DNA from: an uncultured Ignavibacteriota bacterium
Lineage (GTDB): Bacteria > Bacteroidota > Ignavibacteria > Tepidaquicellales > Tepidaquicellaceae
DNA length: 12,758 nucleotides
Reading direction: 5' to 3'
Assembly (NCBI GenBank): GCA_903901375.1
Contig: CAIUQV010000021.1
Location: 1 to 12,758, forward strand
Shown one piece after another: positions 1 to 5,913 of the stretch (positions within the stretch are counted from its first letter, which is position 1; each line of letters begins with the position of its first letter). A program made the position numbers and the translations under genes. The notes below the pieces were generated by a model that did no database searches, had not been told where the DNA came from, and saw only the letters and a program-made list of their open reading frames with translations.

Positions 1-2421
1 GACGCGTCCCTTTATACCTGTATAAAGTACTTTGTAATGTGCGCTAAGTCTGTCTTTCACGTAGTTTGCTTCGAGTATAGCATACTTTGTTGCTTCTGCT
101 AAACCAGCACTTCCCATCATTTTAATGTATGCAAAAGGAATGACAAGAATGCCTGCGGAGCCGTACGGAGCGGCAGAGACTGCTGATATGGAATTCTCAC
201 CGCCGATTTTAACGACAGGATGCGACGGTAAATATTCGACGAGGTGTTTTGCTACAGCGATAGGTCCTACGCCCGGTCCGCCGCCACCATGAGGAATGGT
301 GAATGTTTTATGAAGGTTGAGATGGCAAACGTCTGCACCGATTTTACCCGGACTCGTTAAGCCGACCTGAGCATTCATATTTGCACCGTCCATATAAACC
401 TGTCCGCCGAATTTATGGATAACTTCGCAGAGTTCGATGATTGACTCTTCGAAAACTCCGTGAGTTGACGGATAAGTAACCATAATACAGGAAAGATTAT
501 CTTTGTGTTCTTCTGCTTTCTTTTTAAGGTCATTCATATCGATGTTACCGTGATCATCGCAGGCGACGACGACAACTTTCATACCAGCCATAACAGCGCT
601 GGCTGGGTTTGTGCCGTGTGCGGAGCTTGGGATGAGGGCGATGTTTCTGTGTGTGTCTCCCCTTTTCACGTGGTACTGACGGATAACCATTAAACCTGTG
701 TATTCACCCTGAGCACCAGAGTTTGGCTGGAATGAAATTCCTGCAAAGCCTGTGATTTCGCAAAGGTCTTTGCCGAGTTCGCTTATCAGTTCAGTGTATC
801 CGTTTACCTGATTAAGAGGAACGAACGGATGAATGTTTGCAAATTCGGGATAAGTGACTCCAAACATTTCAGTTGCTGCGTTAAGTTTCATAGTACAGGA
901 ACCGAGTGGAATCATAGAACCAGTGAGTGACAGGTCTTTGTTTTCGAGAGACTTTAAATATCTCATCATTTCAGTTTCGGAATGGTATCTGCTGAATACA
1001 GGATGGGAGAGGATATTACCATTGCGGTAAATATCTTTGCTGATAGAATCATTAATATCTTTCCTGACAGATTCCATTACTTTTTCAGCAGTGATACCTT
1101 CGCTGAAAACGGACATAATGTTTGCAAGGTCAGCAAGGCTTGTAGTTTCATCGAGAGAAATTCCGATGAAACCGTTTCCGTACCTGAAGTTAATGCATTT
1201 GGATTCAGCTTTATGTTTAATCGCATCAATTTTTGTGTTATCGAGTTCTATCTTTAAAGTATCGAAGTACTGAGTGTTTGATTGTTTATAGCCCACTGAC
1301 TTAAGCAATTCGCTTAAGAGCATAGCAGACTTGTGAGCATTGTTTGAAATCTTTTTAATGCCATCGGGACCGTGATAAACAGCATACATACCTGCCATAA
1401 TAGCGAGGAGCACCTGTGAAGTACAGATATTGCTGGTAGCCTTTTCGCGTTTGATATGCTGTTCCCTTGTCTGGAGAGCCATACGGTATGCTTTGTTATT
1501 ATGGGCATCGATAGTGACGCCGATAATTCTACCGGGAATCTGTCTCTTGTATTCATCGCGTGTTGCGAAATATGCTGCGTGCGGTCCGCCGAATCCCATA
1601 GGGATACCGAAACGCTGAGTGGAACCTACTGCGATATCGGCACCGAATTCAGAAGGCGGTTTTAAAATTGCAAGACTGAGAATGTCTGCTGCAACGATGG
1701 TGAATATATTTTTTGATTTAGCATTTGCGAAGAATTCTGTGTAATCATAAATCTGACCTTCGGATGCAGGATACTGAACGAGTACTGCAAAGATATCGTC
1801 TGTTAAGTCGAGAGTTTTATGGTCTCCAACGACAACGTTTATACCGAGAGGAATTGCGCGTGTTTTAACTACGTCGATTGTCTGCGGAAAACACTCTTCT
1901 GAAACGAAGAAAGTATTTGCGTTTGCTTTTGGACCTTTGCGTAGTGACTTTGTCATAAGCATTGCTTCGGAAGCTGCAGTAGCTTCGTCTAGCAGGGATG
2001 CGTTTGCAACGGCAAGACCTGTAAGGTCGGTAACCATAGTCTGGAAATTCAGGAGTGCTTCGAGGCGACCCTGGGAAATTTCAGCCTGATACGGAGTGTA
2101 CTGAGTGTACCAGCCCGGATTCTCGAAAATATTTCTCTGTATGACAGAAGGAAGGATGGTATTATAATACCCCATACCGATATAACTTTTAAACAACTTG
2201 TTTTTAGAAGCGATGGATTTTAGTTTATTGAGTAACTCGAATTCCGATAAAGGTTTATCAAGGTTTAAAGGTTTTTCGAGTCTGATGTTTGAGGGAATTG
2301 TTTCGTCAATGAGTTTATCGAGTGAATCTGCTTTAATAACTTTGAGCATTACGTTAAGATCGTTTTCTCTTGGACCAATATGACGGTTCCTGAAAATATC
2401 TGTTGCAAAAAAATTATCCAT
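1..2421 (-). CDS. gcvP: Glycine dehydrogenase (decarboxylating), P protein, 3' end cut by window edge
   Basis: This is the PLP-dependent P protein of the glycine cleavage system. It decarboxylates glycine and passes the aminomethyl group to the lipoyl arm of the H protein in the cytoplasm. The frame is open without a stop from ATG at 2421-2419 to base 1, giving 807 residues. The usual single-chain form has about 950, so roughly 150 C-terminal residues lie outside. The N-terminus reads MDNFFATDIFRNRHIGP, typical of the family. SYIGMGYYNT and NPGWYTQYTPYQAEISQGR follow in the N-terminal half. Near residues 695-715 the motif HLNLHKTFTIPHGGGGPG holds the expected PLP-binding Lys705 (codon 309-307). 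The visible end, VLYTGIKGRV, matches the C-terminal domain. Both halves are on one chain, unlike the split GcvPA/GcvPB form. No Shine-Dalgarno is seen. No gcvT or gcvH is in the window. Identification is firm; only the 3' end is unseen. Confidence 0.97.
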   Translation of the reverse strand, partial: MDNFFATDIFRNRHIGPRENDLNVMLKVIKADSLDKLIDETIPSNIRLEKPLNLDKPLSEFELLNKLKSIASKNKLFKSYIGMGYYNTILPSVIQRNIFENPGWYTQYTPYQAEISQGRLEALLNFQTMVTDLTGLAVANASLLDEATAASEAMLMTKSLRKGPKANANTFFVSEECFPQTIDVVKTRAIPLGINVVVGDHKTLDLTDDIFAVLVQYPASEGQIYDYTEFFANAKSKNIFTIVAADILSLAILKPPSEFGADIAVGSTQRFGIPMGFGGPHAAYFATRDEYKRQIPGRIIGVTIDAHNNKAYRMALQTREQHIKREKATSNICTSQVLLAIMAGMYAVYHGPDGIKKISNNAHKSAMLLSELLKSVGYKQSNTQYFDTLKIELDNTKIDAIKHKAESKCINFRYGNGFIGISLDETTSLADLANIMSVFSEGITAEKVMESVRKDINDSISKDIYRNGNILSHPVFSRYHSETEMMRYLKSLENKDLSLTGSMIPLGSCTMKLNAATEMFGVTYPEFANIHPFVPLNQVNGYTELISELGKDLCEITGFAGISFQPNSGAQGEYTGLMVIRQYHVKRGDTHRNIALIPSSAHGTNPASAVMAGMKVVVVACDDHGNIDMNDLKKKAEEHKDNLSCIMVTYPSTHGVFEESIIELCEVIHKFGGQVYMDGANMNAQVGLTSPGKIGADVCHLNLHKTFTIPHGGGGPGVGPIAVAKHLVEYLPSHPVVKIGGENSISAVSAAPYGSAGILVIPFAYIKMMGSAGLAEATKYAILEANYVKDRLSAHYKVLYTGIKGRV

Positions 2422-2447
2422 AATAATGAGATTTGATTAATTTTGTA

Positions 2448-2468
2448 TCTTATAATATACTTATAAGA
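2448..2468. promoter_or_regulatory. Small perfect inverted repeat upstream of gcvP
   Basis: The arms TCTTATAA and TTATAAGA are perfect reverse complements (8 bp) around a 5-nt spacer. The repeat lies about 27 bp upstream of the gcvP start and could be an operator or overlap a promoter -10 element. The surroundings are very AT-rich, so chance is a real alternative. I could not place a convincing -35/-10 pair or a Bacteroidota-type TTTG/TAnnTTTG promoter here. Confidence 0.25.
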
Positions 2469-2541
2469 CAAATTAAGTTAAATTCGAAATTTAATCCCTA
2501 TATGGCGGAGGAATTTTAGTAGAAATCAGGAAGAGTAACCT

Positions 2542-2583
2542 GAGACCAAGCAGAGACCAAGGAGAGCGCAAGGAGAGACCAAG
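2542..2583. repeat. Purine-rich patch with three copies of GAGACCAAG
   Basis: The 9-mer GAGACCAAG occurs at 2542-2550, 2553-2561 and 2575-2583, in a stretch that is almost all purine plus CC. Between the second and third copies the text GGAGAGCGCAAGGA is a looser variant of the same word. It lies in the gcvP-hisS intergenic region, next to the larger degenerate repeat block. No gene is supported: the minus-strand reading (Leu/Ser-rich) has no family resemblance. The rest of 2584-2670 is A/G-rich, with no structure I can recognise. Confidence 0.5.
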
Positions 2584-2670
2584 ATAAGGAATATAAAAAA
2601 ACGTGGAGTGAATGGAAAATGAGAGTGGATGGCAAAAACGGGGGAAAAAATAGTATATATAGTGAGGGGA

Positions 2671-3017
2671 GAACGCACAAGAGCTGATTGAAACTTATTT
2701 TATAAAAGAATGGAACGCTGATTTTCACTGATTGAACGGATAATCACAGATAAAGATGTTTTTAGGCAAAGAGCAACAGAAAGAGCGCACACTGATAAAT
2801 GCTGAAAGATGCTGATGAACACTGATAGAGATATTTTTCAGGCTAAGAGCAAGAGAAAGGGCGAACGCGGATAGAGATGTTTTTAGGTAAAGAGAAAAAG
2901 CGAACACAGATAAGAGCTGATTGAAACTGATTTGCACTGATTAAAGATTTTTCCAGGCTAAGAGAAAGAGCAAACACTTATAAAAGGTGGAAGAAACTGA
3001 TTGACACTGATTGATTT
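2671..3017. repeat. Degenerate intergenic repeat block
   Basis: Imperfect units recur in direct orientation. The core is an AGATRTTTTTAGGCWAAGAG-like word followed by A/G-rich sequence, then GCGAACRCRGATA and CTGATT words. Cores start at 2754, 2829, 2875 and 2945, spaced 75, 46 and 70 bp. The 15-mer GAGCTGATTGAAACT is exact at 2681-2695 and 2914-2928, each time preceded by a GAAC-C-CA word. CACTGATT words occur between cores (2728, 2936) and GACACTGATTG at 3002. The units differ in length and carry many substitutions, so this is neither a CRISPR array nor a microsatellite. It fills most of the gene-free region between gcvP and hisS. The minus strand has a 70-codon open frame here, whose low-complexity product looks like translated repeat. 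Confidence 0.7.
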
Positions 3018-3102
3018 ATAAGTAGAGGACTTTTATAAAGCATGATGCTTTTACCTTTTTAATTTTTAAACAAATGAGTACCTTTTTTGTTATTAAAATA
3101 AT

Positions 3103-4344
3103 ATGATATCGAAACCAAAAGGAACACTTGATTTTTTGCCTGATGATGCGTTTAAACGTCAGCACATAGAGAAGAGGCTAAGAGAAATTGCTTCACTTTT
3201 CAACTACAAAGAGATACGGACTCCGACATTTGAGAAGACAGAGCTATTCAAAAGAGGTATAGGTGAAGAGACGGACATAGTATCGAAGGAAATGTATTCA
3301 TTTCACGATTCTGAATTTACACTGAAGCCTGAAATGACGGCACCGGTAATACGTTCATACATTGAGAACAGTCTTTACAACGTAGCACCTGTTACTAAGC
3401 TGTATTACATTTCGAATATGTACAGGCACGAAAGACCGCAGGCCGGACGATACAGAGAGTTTTCGCAGTTCGGTGCGGAAGTAATAGGAAGCAATGAATA
3501 TATTGCAGACGTGGAATTAATTTCGCTCGGTGTGTTTTTCCTGAAGAGTTTCGGGCTGAATGATTTAAAGATAAAGATAAACAACATAGGAAACCTTGAA
3601 GAGCGTGCTGAATACATTAAGGATTTAAAAGATTATCTTTTAAAATATTCAGTTGATTTATCCGAGGACAGCAAACGCAGGCTGGAGAAGAATCCGCTGA
3701 GGATACTCGATTCAAAGAATCCGAACGATATAAAGATACTTGAGAATGCGCCTGTGATAAACGAATATTTAGGGAATGAGAACAAACAGCATTTTGAGAA
3801 TGTACTTAACGGACTGAAATCACTCGGTATAGACTACGTAACAGATTACAAACTTGTAAGAGGACTGGATTACTACACGTCAACAACTTTTGAAATAGTT
3901 TCAGATTCGCTGGGAGCACAGAATGCAGTACTTGGCGGCGGAAGGTACGACAAATTAATAGAGCAGCTTGACGGCAAACCTACTCCGGCGATTGGGTTTG
4001 CGTGCGGGATTGAAAGACTGACGCTGGTGCTTGAAGCGAGCACGTATGAATTTCCGGAAGAGCAGAGTCCGCAGTTATACATCGTAACATCGGGAGACGA
4101 AGCGAGGAAAAAAGCAGTGGAGATATCTTACAGACTGAGAGAAAACGGAATATACTGCGAGCTGGATTTGCTGAACAGAAGCGTAAAGTCGCAGATGAAA
4201 GAAGCGAATAAGTACAAAGCAAAGTATGTAGCAGTAATCGGTGAAGATGAAATAAAGACGAATGAAGTGAAAATCAAGAGGATGAATGACGGTTCGGAAA
4301 GCGGAATAAAACTTGATGAAATAACTAATTACAACTTTAATTAA
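3103..4344 (+). CDS. hisS: Histidyl-tRNA synthetase
   Basis: A class II aminoacyl-tRNA synthetase that activates histidine with ATP and charges tRNA-His in the cytoplasm. Its 413 residues are a usual bacterial length. The N-terminus carries the family start KPKGTLDFLP. Motif 2 lies at about residues 101-126, with the core MYRHERPQAGRYREF whose Arg residues bind ATP. The HisRS-specific motif RGLDYYT is at 253-259, and GGGRYDKL follows at 278-285. Motif 3 is GFACGIERL at 298-306. From about residue 325 the anticodon-binding domain follows (LYIVTSGDEARKKAVEI, then YVAVIGEDEI). The ATG sits after an AT-rich leader without Shine-Dalgarno and begins a complete N-terminus. It is the first gene of an operon with the 134-residue gene (3 nt downstream) and lgt. 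No T-box or other leader is recognised. Confidence 0.98.
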   Translation: MISKPKGTLDFLPDDAFKRQHIEKRLREIASLFNYKEIRTPTFEKTELFKRGIGEETDIVSKEMYSFHDSEFTLKPEMTAPVIRSYIENSLYNVAPVTKLYYISNMYRHERPQAGRYREFSQFGAEVIGSNEYIADVELISLGVFFLKSFGLNDLKIKINNIGNLEERAEYIKDLKDYLLKYSVDLSEDSKRRLEKNPLRILDSKNPNDIKILENAPVINEYLGNENKQHFENVLNGLKSLGIDYVTDYKLVRGLDYYTSTTFEIVSDSLGAQNAVLGGGRYDKLIEQLDGKPTPAIGFACGIERLTLVLEASTYEFPEEQSPQLYIVTSGDEARKKAVEISYRLRENGIYCELDLLNRSVKSQMKEANKYKAKYVAVIGEDEIKTNEVKIKRMNDGSESGIKLDEITNYNFN

Positions 4345-4347
4345 TAA

Positions 4348-4752
4348 ATGAGGACTAAACAAGTCAGACCCGAGAAGCTCAAGTATGAATATGAGCTTCA
4401 TATTACAAAAGCATACGACAGGATAAAGGAAGCTGATTATCTAAATTTTACTTTGATAACAACAAAGATATTCAGGAGTTTTATATACAAAATAAACGTT
4501 ACACCTAAGATAGACCTTGATAACAAGCACATTGAATTTATTATTGAAGGACTATCAGCGCCTGTGATATCGATAGCAAAATCGGGCAATGCGGTATATG
4601 AATACAGATTGTATGGTTACAAGAACATTGAGTATAATTTGAAGCTTGTAAAACTTGATGTAGATAAAAATTTATTTAAACTGAAAATATCCAAAACGGG
4701 CATAAAGCTTACGAAAGAGCCTGTAAAAAAATTCTTAAAGATAGAGGTATAA
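4348..4752 (+). CDS. Unrecognised 134-residue protein between hisS and lgt
   Basis: I do not recognise this protein. It starts 3 nt after the hisS stop, and its TAA stop overlaps the lgt ATG by one base (TAATG), so it is almost certainly translated as part of the operon. It is lysine-rich (about 22 Lys), has no Cys or Trp, and no signal peptide or membrane segment, so a soluble cytoplasmic protein is likely. An N-terminal charged helix-like part (residues 1-33) precedes a stretch of alternating hydrophobic and polar residues (NKHIEFIIEG, NAVYEYRLYGY, YNLKLVKLDV, NLFKLKISKTG) that suggests a small beta-sheet domain. It could bind nucleic acid or act with either neighbour, but nothing in the sequence proves this. 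Reality of the gene is well supported by the gapless packing; function is unknown. Confidence 0.8.
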   Translation: MRTKQVRPEKLKYEYELHITKAYDRIKEADYLNFTLITTKIFRSFIYKINVTPKIDLDNKHIEFIIEGLSAPVISIAKSGNAVYEYRLYGYKNIEYNLKLVKLDVDKNLFKLKISKTGIKLTKEPVKKFLKIEV

Positions 4753-5567
4753 TGTATCCAGACTTATTTAAATTAGGACCTGTGACAGTTCACAGTTACG
4801 GACTGATGCTTGGAATAGCGTTTTTAATCGGAAGTACTTTATTTTCAAGAGAGCTGAAGAGAGTGAAGCTTGACGAGAACATAGGAGTAGCAATAACATT
4901 TCTGGCAATAATCGGCGGATTAGTCGGTTCAAAACTATTTTATATAATTGAAGAATGGAATTTTGGTCAGGGTGGTGCATTCTTATCTTACTTCACGGCT
5001 GATACTTTATTTTCGCCTTCGGGATTAACGTTCTACGGCGGTTTAATAATAGCTTTTATAATGATTTATGTTTATTGCAGGTATAAGAAATTAAGAATAC
5101 TTCAGATTATAGATGCTATGGCACCTGCAACAATGCTGAGTTACGGGATTGCAAGAGTTGGGTGTCATCTTTCGGGAGACGGCTGTTACGGATTGCCCGT
5201 GAACAACACACCTTTTGAATTTCTGGGATACAGTTACGTGAAAGGAATAGTTCCGACACATGCAGGAGTTCTGGTTCATCCAACGCCATTGTATGAACTT
5301 GCGGCAGCAGTGATTATATTCTTCGTACTGATGGCAATGAGAAAAAAGATGAAATACTACGGACAGATGTTTTTCATATACCTGATATTCAGCGGGTCGG
5401 AGAGATTAATAGTTGAATTCATCAGGTTAAACCCGAAAGTAATTTTTATATTCACACAGGCACAGCTTATATCGATAGGAATGATACTTACAGGGTTTGT
5501 ATTTCTGATGCTTTTCAGGAATAAACGGGATGAAGGATTAGAAAAACTGAATAATCCGGAAAAATAG
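4752..5567 (+). CDS. lgt: Prolipoprotein diacylglyceryl transferase
   Basis: An inner-membrane enzyme that moves diacylglycerol from phosphatidylglycerol to the lipobox Cys of prolipoproteins, the first lipoprotein maturation step. It has 271 residues and about seven hydrophobic segments. Family marks are VHSYGLMLG near residue 13, GLTFYGG at 91-97, ARVGCHLSGDGCYG at 134-147 (the Lgt signature region), HPTPLYE at 176-182, and SERLIVEFIR at 216-225, whose Arg218 and Glu222 fit conserved residues. Two positions differ from E. coli Lgt as I align it: Tyr95 stands where E. coli has His103, and Cys138 where it has Asn146. The signature also has one extra residue. I believe this GCHLSGDG-type variant recurs in Bacteroidota/Acidobacteria-like lineages. 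The start overlaps the previous stop (TAATG) and is preceded by AGAGG, the only Shine-Dalgarno-like sequence seen before a gene start here. A terminator follows. Confidence 0.95.
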   Translation: MYPDLFKLGPVTVHSYGLMLGIAFLIGSTLFSRELKRVKLDENIGVAITFLAIIGGLVGSKLFYIIEEWNFGQGGAFLSYFTADTLFSPSGLTFYGGLIIAFIMIYVYCRYKKLRILQIIDAMAPATMLSYGIARVGCHLSGDGCYGLPVNNTPFEFLGYSYVKGIVPTHAGVLVHPTPLYELAAAVIIFFVLMAMRKKMKYYGQMFFIYLIFSGSERLIVEFIRLNPKVIFIFTQAQLISIGMILTGFVFLMLFRNKRDEGLEKLNNPEK

Positions 5568-5592
5568 AGAAACCAAAAGATAAAAGTGTAAG

Positions 5593-5617
5593 AAACCCGT
5601 TCAATGAGCGGGTTTTT
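5593..5617 (+). terminator. Intrinsic terminator after lgt
   Basis: The stem pairs AAACCCG (5593-5599) with CGGGTTT (5609-5615), extended inward by T-G, T-A and possibly C-G pairs around a small loop. A run TTTTT starts at 5613, then GTTTT. It begins 26 nt after the lgt stop and closes the hisS-lgt operon before feoA. Confidence 0.88.
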
Positions 5618-5634
5618 GTTTTATACGGGCTTCT

Positions 5635-5664
5635 TTGACTTGAAAATGCATATTATCTTATTTA
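5635..5664 (+). promoter_or_regulatory. Tentative feoA promoter
   Basis: TTGACT (5635-5640) followed after 18 bp by TATTTA (5659-5664) could be a -35/-10 pair. The -10 would lie inside the left arm of the palindrome and transcription would begin near 5671, leaving a leader of about 16 nt. The -10 match is weak (3 of 6). The overlap with the palindrome is the main support, since a bound repressor would then block polymerase. Confidence 0.35.
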
Positions 5665-5681
5665 GATTTAGTCTAAATAAG
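5657..5681. promoter_or_regulatory. Perfect 10-5-10 palindrome, probable metalloregulator operator of feoAB
   Basis: CTTATTTAGA (5657-5666) and TCTAAATAAG (5672-5681) are perfect reverse complements around TTTAG. The inner part, TTTAGA-N5-TCTAAA, resembles DtxR/IdeR/MntR-family boxes (TTAGG...CCTAA style) more than the Fur box (GATAATGATTATC style). It ends 5 nt before the feoA ATG, so bound protein would block initiation or early transcription. Iron-dependent repression of Fe(II) import by a DtxR-family protein is the natural reading. No regulator gene is in the window, so the family is inferred from the site. Confidence 0.65.
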
Positions 5682-5686
5682 AATTA

Positions 5687-5908
5687 ATGACAATAGCAGA
5701 TTTAGATTCAGGGCAAAGAGCGACGATAAAGAGAATTGATTTATCGCATCCTTCTTCATTCAGGGTTATAGAATATGGATTCACACCCGGACAGGAGATA
5801 GAGATAATAAACAAATCGATTTTCAATGACCCGCTGGCAGTATCGCTGAGGGGCGCTCTGATTGCTATTCGCAGGAACGATGCAAAGTGTATTGAAGTAA
5901 TGTTATAA
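5687..5908 (+). CDS. feoA: Ferrous iron transport protein A
   Basis: A small cytoplasmic SH3-like protein that works with FeoB in Fe(II) uptake, thought to interact with its cytoplasmic part. Its 73 residues are the usual length. It opens with MTIADLDSGQRATIKRI, followed by the family core YGFTPGQEIEIINK (about residues 29-42), DPLAVSLRG (47-55) and a closing IAIRRNDAKCIEV. The ATG at 5687 is the only reasonable start: a TAA lies in frame at 5678 and the protein aligns from its first residue. The start follows the palindrome by 5 nt and has no Shine-Dalgarno. feoB begins 5 nt after its stop, so the two form one unit. No feoC is seen. Confidence 0.93.
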   Translation: MTIADLDSGQRATIKRIDLSHPSSFRVIEYGFTPGQEIEIINKSIFNDPLAVSLRGALIAIRRNDAKCIEVML

Positions 5909-5913
5909 ATTTT

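Noticed and set aside
2725..2937. A 70-codon open frame on the minus strand in the intergenic repeats
   Set aside because: It consists of translated repeat words (Leu/Ser/Phe-rich), has no family match or ribosome site, and coincides with the repeat block.
2671..3017. CRISPR array
   Set aside because: Units are imperfect, unequal in spacing and without unique spacers between constant repeats; no cas genes nearby.
3037..3051. Hairpin AAAGCA-TGA-TGCTTT before hisS as a terminator or T-box-like leader
   Set aside because: The stem has only 6 bp and a 3-nt loop, the following T-run is interrupted, and no gene precedes it on this strand; no T-box signature elements are present.
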